Assembly (NCBI GenBank): GCA_017557535.1
Contig: JAFYYM010000034.1
Coordinates: forward strand, 59,795-123,794
Direction of reading: 5' to 3'
Length of the DNA: 64,000 nucleotides
DNA from: Bacteroidales bacterium
Lineage (GTDB): Bacteria > Bacteroidota > Bacteroidia > Bacteroidales > UBA932
Positions 17,592 through 26,600 of the stretch are shown one piece after another; positions within the stretch are counted from its first letter, which is position 1; every line of letters starts with the position of its first letter. Position numbers and translations under genes: made by a program. The notes under the pieces are model-generated. The model worked only from the letters and a program-made list of their open reading frames with translations. It was not told where the DNA came from and made no database searches.

Positions 17592-18146
17592 TCACTTCTG
17601 CTCGTAGATAGAGAACAGGGTGTTGTGGAGAAGCATTTCTTTTCCTCTTGTCGAGGCCGGATCTCCTGAGAAAACCGGATGACCGTCACGGTCCAGCAGG
17701 AAACAATGGTGATCCCTGTTGGATGGAATGGAAGGATTAGCGGCGGCGAAAGAGCCATCCTTGTCCAGGAAAACATCGAAGGGGAAGGCCCGGTGGGCTA
17801 TGTCAGCGGCCATTGTGGGAGCGCTCTCGGCGTTAGGCCACATTATCGCGACCAACTGGAAATCAGGATATAACTCTTCAAAGGAGGCATACTGTGCATA
17901 CCTTGGCATCCTGTTAAGGTGGCAGGATGAGCACTGGATGGAGTCCACGTACACCACGAAACGTATGGCGGGAGCGTTCGGGTCGAAGTGTCTTCCGGAA
18001 CTTCCCTCAATCCTCTCTAGGCTTTCCGGAAACACTATCTCGCTGGAATAGAACTTCTTCATCCCTTTCCCGCCAGGCGATTCTGAGCAGCCGACCACCA
18101 ACAAAACCGGCAGCATCGCCATTATTAGAAGCACAGTTTTTCTCAT
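17592..18146 (-). CDS. thioredoxin-fold lipoprotein with CSSC motif
   Basis: A 184-residue lipoprotein (signal ending LLVVGC, then SES). A domain begins near residue 60 with IRFVVYVDSIQCSSCHLNRM, placing a CXXC (CSSC) after a beta strand as in thioredoxin-like proteins, but with an unusual His after the second Cys. FDVFLDKDGSFAAANPSIP and HCFLLDRDGHPVFSGDP match the later strands of the fold. It is probably a periplasmic redox or metallochaperone-like protein; the partner is unknown. I use ATG 18146; a TTG precedes it. On the minus strand a near-consensus -7 box (TATCTTTA) lies upstream. Confidence 0.65.
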   Translation of the reverse strand: MRKTVLLIMAMLPVLLVVGCSESPGGKGMKKFYSSEIVFPESLERIEGSSGRHFDPNAPAIRFVVYVDSIQCSSCHLNRMPRYAQYASFEELYPDFQLVAIMWPNAESAPTMAADIAHRAFPFDVFLDKDGSFAAANPSIPSNRDHHCFLLDRDGHPVFSGDPASTRGKEMLLHNTLFSIYEQK

Positions 18147-18231
18147 CAAACCTTAATTCTATTTTCTTCGTAAAGATAGCAATTATCTCCGTACAGTAGG
18201 AAAAAACATCCCGATAAGTTAAATTCGCGAT

Positions 18232-19131
18232 ATGAGACACTCCTTTAAAGAATGGGTGGCCGTGACCCGCTATTGGTCTTTCCCGGTGTCGATGATGCCG
18301 GTGGTCGCCACTTTCGCCTGGATTTTCAGCCGCGACATGCTGCCTTCCGGGCCGCTCCCTTACATCAATCTTGTACTCTCCATTATCGGGGTCATATTGC
18401 TTCACTCCGCAGGTAATGTAATAAGTGACTGGTACGATCATCGCACCGGTGTTGACAACGAACACGCTTTCGCCGTACCGAACCTCGTTTTTCACAAGTT
18501 CGAACCAAAAGAGTACAAGATATTCAGCATTATCCTGTTAGCGGCCGGAATCCTCGTGGGAATAGTCATCACCATTCTCAGCGGACCATATCTTCTGGTA
18601 GCGGGAGGAATAGGGGTACTTCTGACCTACCTGTATTCTTTCCTGAAATACCGCGCGCTGGGCGATCTGGACATATTCATCATCTTCGGAGTGCTGACCG
18701 TTCTTGGAACAACATACGCTCTCACAGGTAGTTACCACCCCGAGGCACTAATCCTGTCCTTGCCGATTGGAATAATCACGGTCTCTGTGCTTCACGCCAA
18801 CAACACCTATGACAGCGTCACTGACAAGGAGGCGGGCATAAAGACCTTCGCCATGCTTCTTGGACTGCCTAAATCGGCGACTCTGTACCGCTGCTACATG
18901 TTCATACCATTCATTTGCGTCTTGGTCTATATCATTCTCGGCATGATGCACCCTCTCGCGGCAATCAGCTTCCTGGCGGCCATCCCTGCCTGGAAAAACC
19001 AGAGGCAGGCGGCCACCTATCAACAAAATGGACTTGAAGCCATGAAGGGACTGGACCAGGCGTCGGCCCAAATGCAGCTGGTATTCTCAGGCCTGTTGTC
19101 AATCGGATTGATAATCGCCGGTCTTTTATGA
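18232..19131 (+). CDS. UbiA-family prenyltransferase, MenA-like
   Basis: A 299-residue integral membrane protein with about eight hydrophobic helices. The first Asp-rich motif is NVISDWYDHRTGVD (about 61-74) and the second is NNTYDSVTDKEAGIKTFA; both bind the Mg-diphosphate of the prenyl donor. This pattern fits 1,4-dihydroxy-2-naphthoate prenyltransferase of menaquinone synthesis, which would suit fumarate respiration; other UbiA substrates remain possible. Its stop overlaps the start of the CPBP protease gene by 4 bp. Confidence 0.82.
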   Translation: MRHSFKEWVAVTRYWSFPVSMMPVVATFAWIFSRDMLPSGPLPYINLVLSIIGVILLHSAGNVISDWYDHRTGVDNEHAFAVPNLVFHKFEPKEYKIFSIILLAAGILVGIVITILSGPYLLVAGGIGVLLTYLYSFLKYRALGDLDIFIIFGVLTVLGTTYALTGSYHPEALILSLPIGIITVSVLHANNTYDSVTDKEAGIKTFAMLLGLPKSATLYRCYMFIPFICVLVYIILGMMHPLAAISFLAAIPAWKNQRQAATYQQNGLEAMKGLDQASAQMQLVFSGLLSIGLIIAGLL

Positions 19132-19772
19132 GAAATAGCCATACCCGACTCGTAGTCACTATAGTCACAGCCGCCCTGCTGTGGTTCTACATGTTCAGCC
19201 CATGGACGGGCGGATGGCCGAATTTCTGGATAGTCATGTCCTGCTCGGCGGTGATCCTGACCACACTCGGGTTGCGCTTCACTCCTGACAAAAAGGATCT
19301 TCTTAAGATTGAGAAGCCAGCGGCTCAGGTTCTTGCCGGGATAGTCATCGCTTTCGCGCTTTGGGGAATATTCTGGATTGGAGACAAGGTCTCAACCTGG
19401 ATGTTCGCTTTCGCGAGACCAGAAGTGGACTCCGTTTACGCCATGAAAGATGGACTGCCTGTCTGGATGATCGCTGTCCTGCTGCTATGCCTTATCGGCC
19501 CAGCTGAGGAACTATTCTGGCGAGGATATGTCCAAAGAACCTTAGGATGCGTTTTGGGAGGCAAACATCCTGAAGACAAAGCGTTTATCATGACGGCTGT
19601 CATCTATGCGCTAGTCCACATGTGGTCTTTCAATTTCATGCTTGTGATGGCAGCTCTTGTGGCCGGCCTTGTCTGGGGCCTGATATACAGGATCCGCCCG
19701 CAAGCCCTCCCCGCCCTCATCGTCAGCCACGCCCTTTGGGATGCCCTCGTCTTCATCCTCTTACCGATCTGA
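19128..19772 (+). CDS. CPBP-family intramembrane metalloprotease
   Basis: A 214-residue membrane protein with about six helices. It carries the Abi/CPBP motifs: GPAEELFWRGYVQ (the EExxxR motif), ALVHMWSFNF (conserved His) and VSHALWDALVF (second His). Members include the CAAX prenyl protease Rce1 and bacterial proteins of unknown substrate. It is translationally coupled to the UbiA-family gene, suggesting a shared membrane context rather than a proven pathway link. Confidence 0.88.
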   Translation: MRNSHTRLVVTIVTAALLWFYMFSPWTGGWPNFWIVMSCSAVILTTLGLRFTPDKKDLLKIEKPAAQVLAGIVIAFALWGIFWIGDKVSTWMFAFARPEVDSVYAMKDGLPVWMIAVLLLCLIGPAEELFWRGYVQRTLGCVLGGKHPEDKAFIMTAVIYALVHMWSFNFMLVMAALVAGLVWGLIYRIRPQALPALIVSHALWDALVFILLPI

Positions 19773-19788
19773 TGAAGGTGCGTAAATA

Positions 19789-19805
19789 AACTATAAATAA
19801 TAGTT
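19789..19805. promoter_or_regulatory. candidate BlaI operator
   Basis: AACTAT-AAATA-ATAGTT is a perfect 6-bp inverted repeat overlapping the -33 TTG of the blaI promoter, with a further ATAGTT half-site at 19822-19827. A dyad at this position is what a dimeric BlaI repressor would need. It does not match the TACA/TGTA-type operators known from Gram-positive BlaI. Confidence 0.45.
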
Positions 19806-19834
19806 GCATAATTCAACGGCGATAGTTATATTTG
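19804..19834 (+). promoter_or_regulatory. promoter of the BlaI-BlaR1-TPR operon
   Basis: TTG at 19804-19806, a 20-bp spacer and TATATTTG at 19827-19834, an exact -7 box. The transcript should begin near 19841, so the blaI start is ATG 19862 and not the earlier in-frame codon at 19832. Confidence 0.7.
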
Positions 19835-19841
19835 CTGTTGG

Positions 19842-19865
19842 ATGTTTATATTCAGGTGCTTATGA
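19842..19865 (+). CDS. candidate 7-codon leader ORF coupled to blaI
   Basis: ATG at 19842 opens MFIFRCL and stops at TGA 19863-19865, which overlaps the blaI ATG as ATGA. The start lies at the predicted 5' end of the transcript. Whether it is translated is unknown; a short ORF of this kind can arise by chance. Confidence 0.35.
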   Translation: MFIFRCL

Positions 19866-20230
19866 GAAAGCTTACGCGCAAAGAGGAAGAGATAATGAAA
19901 TTGTTCTGGGAAAACGGTGGGATGTTCGTCAAAGACATTCAGGAGACTTTCCCGGAGCCCAAACCACACATCAACACGGTCTCGACCCAGGTCAGGATCC
20001 TCGAGAAGGACGGTTTCCTGGGCCACAAACAATACGGGGGCAGTTTCAAGTATATCCCGATAATATCGGAGGATCAATATCGAAGGCAATCCCTCTCTGG
20101 ACTGATCAAGAATTGGTTCGGCAATTCGTACATGAGTGCGGTCTCCACCTTACTCAAGGACGAGAAAATCACAGTGGATGATCTCAAGGAATTGATCGCC
20201 GAGGTTGAGAAAGCCGAGGACAGCAAGTGA
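19862..20230 (+). CDS. BlaI/MecI-family transcriptional repressor
   Basis: A 122-residue winged-helix protein. The N-terminal HTH is LTRKEEEIMKLFWENGGMFVKDIQE, recognition helix around HINTVSTQVRILEKDGFL, with the wing GHKQYGGSFKYIPII. The C-terminus (about 70-122) is a dimerisation helix region. In the known paradigm BlaI represses its own operon and is cleaved after BlaR1 senses a signal, often beta-lactam. Here the M56 gene follows by 4 bp and no beta-lactamase is present, so the signal is unknown. Confidence 0.92.
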   Translation: MRKLTRKEEEIMKLFWENGGMFVKDIQETFPEPKPHINTVSTQVRILEKDGFLGHKQYGGSFKYIPIISEDQYRRQSLSGLIKNWFGNSYMSAVSTLLKDEKITVDDLKELIAEVEKAEDSK

Positions 20231-20234
20231 TACT

Positions 20235-21443
20235 ATGACGGGCCTTGTTGTATATTCATTGAAAGCGGCCGTATTGACAGCGGTTTTGTACCTCCTTTGG
20301 CGGGCTTTGCTGAGGAAGGAGACCCTGCACCGGCTCAACAGGGTGATTCTTGTCCTGACACCTGTCATGTCAATGATTCTTCCCCTCTGCGTTATCACTG
20401 TGCATAAGACAGTCGAATCACCGGCTCCAGATGCCGGCGCCACCGCCGGTGCGTTAGAGGAGATTTCCATGTCAGGGATAAACACATGGACAATCCTCGG
20501 AGCCATCTACCTTGCAGGAGTGGTAATCGTTCTTCTGAGGATGGCTTGGTCGGCCATAAGACTATACTCCCTTATAAAAGAAGGAGAGAAACACATACTC
20601 GAGGACGGAATCACCTTGATAACCACGGAGAATGACCTTCCTCCTTTCAGTTGGATGGGATATATCATCTTGTCTAGGAAGGATTACGAGACCGGGCATC
20701 CCGAGATAATCCATCATGAGCAGGCCCACATCCGCCTGCGACACTCCGTGGACATCCTATTGACCGACTTCCTCACCGCCTTTCAATGGTATAATCCGGC
20801 AATCTGGGCGCTAGGAACTGACCTGCGGGGAGTCCACGAGTATGAGGCCGATGAAAGCGTAATTAAGGAAGGAACCAATCCGACTGAATATCAACTATTT
20901 CTGATTAAAAGGGCCGCCTTGACGAACGGTCTGTCGCTCGTCAGTGGTCTCCAGTCCGGAACGATCAAAGAAAGAATCAAGATGATGCTTAAAGGGCACG
21001 CGAGCTGGAAATCGGGCTTGAAAGCATTGTACGTCATTCCAATAATAGTCTTGACCCTTATAGCTTGCTCCAAGACGGTGACAGACTATGAGGTTCCATT
21101 CCGACTGGTCGATGATGAGGAACTCGTTTCTTTCCAGGTAGTTGAGATGAAACCGACCTTCAATAACGGTGACGCCGATGAGTTCAGCAAATGGGTCAAT
21201 GCGAATTTGATATACCCAAAAGCCGCGAAAGATCGCTCAATCCAAGGAAGGGTAACACTTCAATTCACTGTCACGAAGACAGGTAAGGTAAAGGATGTCA
21301 TAGTCCTGCGTAGCGCCCATCAGCTACTGGACGACGAGGCCGTAAGGGTAGTCTCCGCATCTCCCGACTGGACCCCCGGAAAGCAAAGAGGCAGAGACGT
21401 GGACGTGACTTACATGTTCCCGGTAATATTTCAATTAAGATGA
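20235..21443 (+). CDS. M56 (BlaR1-type) membrane metallopeptidase with C-terminal TonB domain
   Basis: A 402-residue protein. The N-terminus has about three membrane helices (VVYSLKAAVLTAVLYLL, VILVLTPVMSMILPLCVITV, TWILGAIYLAGVVIVLLRMA). The zinc motif is HEQAH (161-165) with downstream EYEADESV as the third-ligand region. A further helix (ALYVIPIIVLTLIACS) leads to a periplasmic TonB C-terminal domain (YPKAAKDRSIQGRVTLQFTV, TPGKQRGRDVDVTYMFPV). M56-TonB fusions are common in Bacteroidota. It probably senses an envelope signal and inactivates BlaI. Start chosen at ATG 20235, just after the blaI stop. Confidence 0.9.
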   Translation: MTGLVVYSLKAAVLTAVLYLLWRALLRKETLHRLNRVILVLTPVMSMILPLCVITVHKTVESPAPDAGATAGALEEISMSGINTWTILGAIYLAGVVIVLLRMAWSAIRLYSLIKEGEKHILEDGITLITTENDLPPFSWMGYIILSRKDYETGHPEIIHHEQAHIRLRHSVDILLTDFLTAFQWYNPAIWALGTDLRGVHEYEADESVIKEGTNPTEYQLFLIKRAALTNGLSLVSGLQSGTIKERIKMMLKGHASWKSGLKALYVIPIIVLTLIACSKTVTDYEVPFRLVDDEELVSFQVVEMKPTFNNGDADEFSKWVNANLIYPKAAKDRSIQGRVTLQFTVTKTGKVKDVIVLRSAHQLLDDEAVRVVSASPDWTPGKQRGRDVDVTYMFPVIFQLR

Positions 21444-22750
21444 GAAGCATTGCCACATCACTGATAACGGTAGCACTCCTGTCGTTGACAGTGGCTTTAA
21501 AAGCCCAGGAGGTCTCCCCTTTCGCGGCAGCGAAAGAGGCTATCTCCCGTTACGAGTATTCAAAAGCGATTGAACTGCTGGACAAGGCATTGGAAAGCGC
21601 CCAGGACGATAATGAGATCAGGGACTTGTCACTTCAGAAGGCTCGGTGCCAGAAGAAGATGCTGCGATACGATGCGGCAGCGGAGACATTAGCCTCCGTG
21701 ATGAAACCCGGATCCCTGGATGTCGAGGTGGCAGGGGAACTCGCTGACTGCCACGTCAGTTCCGGAAAGTTGAATGATGCTCTGGGATTATACAGCCTGC
21801 TTTCCCTGCAGCATCCGGACAACCTGTATTTCTCAATCCAAAAGGCTTCCCTCTTATTCAAAATCAACGACTTCCAAGGTTGCGCCGAAGAAGGTAAGGT
21901 CATTTGCTCTCGGGATCCCATCCCTTCAATCCTGTCACTCATCGGAGCTAGTCTGCTGAAGATGGGACAAGTGGACTCTTCCCTCGCATATTACAGGAAA
22001 TCATTGAGATTCAACCCTTCCAATCCTAACACAGTGGTCAGCATCTCGAACATACTTCTCGGGAAAAAGGACTACGACGGAACAATCTCATTGGCCAAAG
22101 ACTTTTTGGAACAGGCTCCGGACAATATGGGAGTCGCCCAGATCCTGGGAGTGGCATATTACCTTAAAGATGATCAGGACAACGCTTACGAGGTCTTCAA
22201 GCAACTCCGCAAAGACGGGGATGACTCCTATGGGACCATGTACTACTCAGGCCTCAACGCATTGGCGCTCAACCGTTTCGAGGTGGCTCAGGACTGTTTC
22301 GAAGAGGCGTGGCAGATAGACTCGTCAGACGTGAGACTGGCCGTCAACTTCGCGATCTCATTGGCCAAGGACAGGCAGTTTCGCAAAAAGAACGATGTCT
22401 TGATCAACAACACCGACAAGGCGATCAGCTTCTTCTCCAAAGCCAGTGACATTGCTGAGCCGGACCATGAAATCATGTATAAGATCCACAATGGTCTCGG
22501 TCAACTCTATTTCATGAAGCAAGACATAAAGACAGCTCTCCCCCACTACGAGGCCGCATATGAATATAATCCCAAGGACATAGCCTTGCTGGTCTCTATA
22601 GGCTATTGCCACAGGCTCAACAAAAACTACAACACCGCCCTTCGGTACTACGAGAAATACCTGAAACTAGGCAAGGAAGGCACCAAGAACTACAACTTCG
22701 CCAAGGAGGAAGTCACCTACGTCAAGTCCGAGCTCCACATGCTGCAATAG
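21440..22750 (+). CDS. exported TPR-repeat protein of the BlaI operon
   Basis: A 436-residue protein with a signal peptide (about 1-22, ending ALKAQ) and tetratricopeptide repeats from about residue 30 to the end, for example AISRYEYSKAIELLDKALES, SLAYYRKSLRFNPSNPNTVV and ALPHYEAAYEYNPKDIALL. Its ATG overlaps the stop of the M56 gene (ATGA). TPR proteins act as scaffolds, so it may bind envelope proteins in the signalling pathway, but no partner is visible. It converges on ribF with 7 bp between them. Confidence 0.8.
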   Translation: MRSIATSLITVALLSLTVALKAQEVSPFAAAKEAISRYEYSKAIELLDKALESAQDDNEIRDLSLQKARCQKKMLRYDAAAETLASVMKPGSLDVEVAGELADCHVSSGKLNDALGLYSLLSLQHPDNLYFSIQKASLLFKINDFQGCAEEGKVICSRDPIPSILSLIGASLLKMGQVDSSLAYYRKSLRFNPSNPNTVVSISNILLGKKDYDGTISLAKDFLEQAPDNMGVAQILGVAYYLKDDQDNAYEVFKQLRKDGDDSYGTMYYSGLNALALNRFEVAQDCFEEAWQIDSSDVRLAVNFAISLAKDRQFRKKNDVLINNTDKAISFFSKASDIAEPDHEIMYKIHNGLGQLYFMKQDIKTALPHYEAAYEYNPKDIALLVSIGYCHRLNKNYNTALRYYEKYLKLGKEGTKNYNFAKEEVTYVKSELHMLQ

Positions 22751-22757
22751 CTGGATT

Positions 22758-23636
22758 TCATCCTTCCAGGCAGGACTGGCGATCCTTAATCAGCTGGCAC
22801 TTAAGGGCATCAAGCGAGTCAAAGCGGCGCTCATCCCGAATCTTCCTCAGGAAGGTTATTTTGAGGTCAAGACCATATATATCCTCGTCGAAATCAAAGA
22901 TGTTCGTCTCTACAGTCCGGTCTCTTCCGACATTGACAGTGGGCCTTGTCCCGATGTTGCACATGCCTTTGAATACTCGCCCTAGAGATTCAACCTCAAC
23001 GGAATAAACCCCGTTGCCAGGCAACAGCTTCAGAGGCTCATACAGTCTCATGTTCGCTGTCGGGAAGCCGATGGTCCTGCCAAGACGATTCCCCGCCACA
23101 ACGACTCCTGTCAAAGAGTAATTGTAGCCCAACATCCCGGCCGCAGACTCCACATCACCCGCCGCGATCGCCTCCCGGATCTTTGTGGAGCTGACAACCT
23201 TCCCCTCAGGAGTCCCGAGACATCCGGTCCTGACCACATCAAGTCCAACCTCGACAGCGACCTTCTCTATCTCATCAGGACCAAGCGTATCGCTTCCGAT
23301 CCTGTTGTCATATCCCAAAAGGATAGCCTTTCCGCCGAGACGGCCTTTGACATATTCCTCAAGATACTCCCTCGTCGTGAGACGGCTGAAAGCCCGCGTG
23401 AAAGGGAGGACCTCCACACGGTCTATTCCCAACCCATTCAATAGATCCTTCTTCTCCGACAGGGATGTGAGCAGGCGTAGATTCCGGGCATCATCCTGGA
23501 GCACGTTCCGGGGATGAGGCCAGAATGTGACCACCATGCTCTCGTCACCACGCTCCCTGGCGATCGACAAGAGTTTCTCAAGCACAAGACGGTGCCCTAG
23601 ATGGACACCGTCGAAAAAACCTGTGGCTATAACCAT
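22758..23636 (-). CDS. ribF: bifunctional riboflavin kinase/FAD synthetase
   Basis: A 292-residue protein making FMN and then FAD. The N-terminal adenylyltransferase domain has GFFDGVHLGH, VVTFWPHP and VSSTKIREAI. The C-terminal kinase domain begins near residue 180 with GVVVAGNRLGRTIGFPTAN and includes NGVYSVEV and GMCNIGTRPT. The N-terminus is about 15 residues shorter than typical RibF, starting directly at the FFDG strand. It overlaps the end of the glycogen synthase-phosphorylase gene by 10 bp, so it is the last gene of the glycogen operon. Confidence 0.93.
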   Translation of the reverse strand: MVIATGFFDGVHLGHRLVLEKLLSIARERGDESMVVTFWPHPRNVLQDDARNLRLLTSLSEKKDLLNGLGIDRVEVLPFTRAFSRLTTREYLEEYVKGRLGGKAILLGYDNRIGSDTLGPDEIEKVAVEVGLDVVRTGCLGTPEGKVVSSTKIREAIAAGDVESAAGMLGYNYSLTGVVVAGNRLGRTIGFPTANMRLYEPLKLLPGNGVYSVEVESLGRVFKGMCNIGTRPTVNVGRDRTVETNIFDFDEDIYGLDLKITFLRKIRDERRFDSLDALKCQLIKDRQSCLEG

Positions 23637-26600
23637 TTCACTAGCTCGAAGTCCTGACGGTGAGGCAGGATCGGGTTCTTGGCGTACATCCTGGTAGCGA
23701 CCTGGTACATACCTGTCTTGTCAGGCACGATCGCGGTCTGGTACTTGGCGGTGCCGTCATTGAAATCAACGACAGTCAGTTCATGCTTTTCCTGGATATG
23801 CAGGCGACGCTTGCTGTCCATCGTGGCGAACAACACCTCCACCCCAATATCATCCGGATTCAGATCACCAATATTCAGGACCACCTCCACATTCATGCTC
23901 TTGCGCATGGATAAAGTGTAGGAAGTATCTGGTTGAGTGAGAGATACAACCTCGATATTCTTCCACTCGCGGCGGATCCTCTTCTTCCAGGCGGAGATCT
24001 TGCGGGCAAGACGGTAGTCATCGCTTATCACCTCGGCGGCGCGCTTGGCCTGAGGAATATAATACTGGTTACAGTAGTCGGTCAGCATCCTGTTGGTGGT
24101 GAAGTTGCTGGCCACCTGAGCGATGGTGTTCTTGATAAAGCCAACCCACATGGGTGACAGGCCCTTATCCTTGTCGACATCGTAATATGCGGGAGCGATC
24201 TCGTTCTCGATGATCGTGTATATCGTGGCGGCGTCGAGCTCATTCTGGTAGCCCTGATCGTCGTATGCCCTTTCCTGAGGCAGAGCCCAACCGGCTCCCT
24301 CCTTATAGCCTTCGACCCACCAGCCGTCAAGCACCGAGAAATGCATGACACCATTCATGGAAGCCTTCTCCCCAGAGGTTCCGGATGCCTCCTGAGGACG
24401 TGTGGGATTATTCATCCACACATCCACTCCCTGGACAAGACGCTTGGCCAGACGGATATCATAGCCCGGAACAAAGACGATCTTACCTAGGAAACGATCC
24501 TGCTTCGAGATCTCGACTATCCTCTTGATGAGGTCCTGACCCGCCTTGTCGGCAGGATGGGCCTTGCCGGCGAACAGGAACTGAACCGGATGCTCAGGAT
24601 CATTGACAATGGAGTCGAGCCTGTCAAGATCCGTGAACAGGAGAGTTCCCCTCTTGTAGGTCGCGAAACGGCGGGCGAAACCAATAGTCAAAACATCATC
24701 CCTGAGATTCTCCTTGATAGCCACGATCTGGCTGGGAGAATAATGATTGCAGAGAGTAGAGTCGGATATTATCTCCTTGACAAGGCTTATAAGCCTGGTT
24801 TTCAACACCTTCCTTGTATTCCAAACATCCTCGTCACTGACATTGTAGATCCCGTTGAAACAAGACTTGTCGTAATGGTGGGTAAGGAACTCCGGTCCGA
24901 ATACACGGGCGTGGATCTTCTGCCACTCAGCCGCTGTCCATGTCGGATAATGGACTCCGTTGGTAACGTAGCTGATGAACAGTTCCTCAGGAAGGTAGCC
25001 GGGGTACATCCTGTTGAATATGTCCTTGCTAACCTCTCCATGGAGCCAGGAGACCCCATTCACATTCTGTGAGAGGCTGGAGGCGAGGAAACTCATGGAG
25101 AACTTCTCTCCCTGATTGTTGCCGTCCGGCTTGCCGAGGGCCATCATGGTCTCCCAGTCTATCTTGAGACGCTGCGGATAATGTCCGATATATTTCCTCA
25201 AAAGACCCTCATCGAAAGAGTCATGTCCAGCGGGGACCGGGGTGTGGGTCGTGAACAGGGATGATGCCCTGACGACCTCAACAGCCTCACCGAAATCAAG
25301 ATTATCCTCCTGAATATACTCACGGAGCCTCTCCAGACCGGTGAAAGCCGCATGCCCCTCATTGCAATGATAGACCTCAGGGTTGATCCCAAGGTTTCTC
25401 AGAGCCCTTATACCACCGACTCCGAGAAGGAGTTCCTGCTTCAGGCGGTTCTCCCAATCGCCTCCGTAGAGGTGATAAGTCACCTGACGGTCCTCAGGGA
25501 TATTGGCCTCATAATCAGTGTCAAGAAGATAGAGGTCGGTACGGCCTACCGCGACCTTCCATATCCTCGCGGTGATGTTCCTTCCAGGGAAGGCGACACT
25601 TGTGGTCATCCAGTTGCCTGTGGAGTCAAGAACCGGCTCGGCCGGTATCTTGGTGAAGTCCTGGGCGTCGTACTGGGCCACCTGCTCTCCCTGGCCTGTG
25701 AGGACCTGGGTGAAATAGCCGTACCTGTAAAGGAAGCCCACAGCCACAAGGTTGACATTCATGTCACTGGTCTCCTTAAGATAGTCACCGGCAAGGATGC
25801 CGAGACCTCCTGAATAGATCTTGAGGGAGGTGTCGAGACCATATTCCATGCAGAAATAACCTATCTGGGGACTGGTCCTCTCGGCTTTCAAGGCCATGTA
25901 AGCGTTGAACTCACTCATCACCGCCTCGTAAGCGGCGAGGAAAGCCTCATCCTTAGCGAGAGCCTTGAACCTCTTGAGACTCACGATGTCGAGCAAAGCC
26001 ATAGGGTTGTGCCTGGTGTTGTGCCAGACCTCAGAATCTATGGATTTGAACAGAGCCTTGGCGGACTCGTTCCAGCACCACCAGAGGTTTTTAGAAAGTG
26101 TCTCGAGACCGGTGAGGGCTTCGGGGAGATGACGTGTCACCATTACGCTTTTCCAAGAAGGAGCGTTAACTTCTATCTTATTGTATGCCATTGATTTATC
26201 TTTGCCAAGTTCGTCAGGGAAGGCTCTTTCGGCGGTCACGATCTTGCTGAGGGCGACCGAATAGGCCTCTTTATAATACTTAATCTGGTTTTCCCAGAGG
26301 GCGATCGTGGAGACGTCCCTGGCGTTCTCCATATATACCCTCCTGCCATCGGAGTCAAGATCAGCGATCTCCTTGACCCTCTCGACCACACCGTCAACCA
26401 CTTCAAAGTAATTGGTGTCGTTCCTGTCGAGGACGGTGATGCCAGGATGATCTTCCCCGTAATGGGTCCTCACCCACATGCCGAAACCGGAAAGACTGGT
26501 CGTGAGGGAAGGAATCCTGAAGGCGAGACTCTCAAGAGGAGTGTAGCCCCAAGGCTCATAATATGAGGGGAAGAGCGTCAGGTCAAGTCCCGCCAGAAGG

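Noticed and set aside
22741-22762. Possible hairpin between the TPR gene and ribF
   Set aside because: The stem is only five to six pairs with mismatch and lacks a T-run on either strand.
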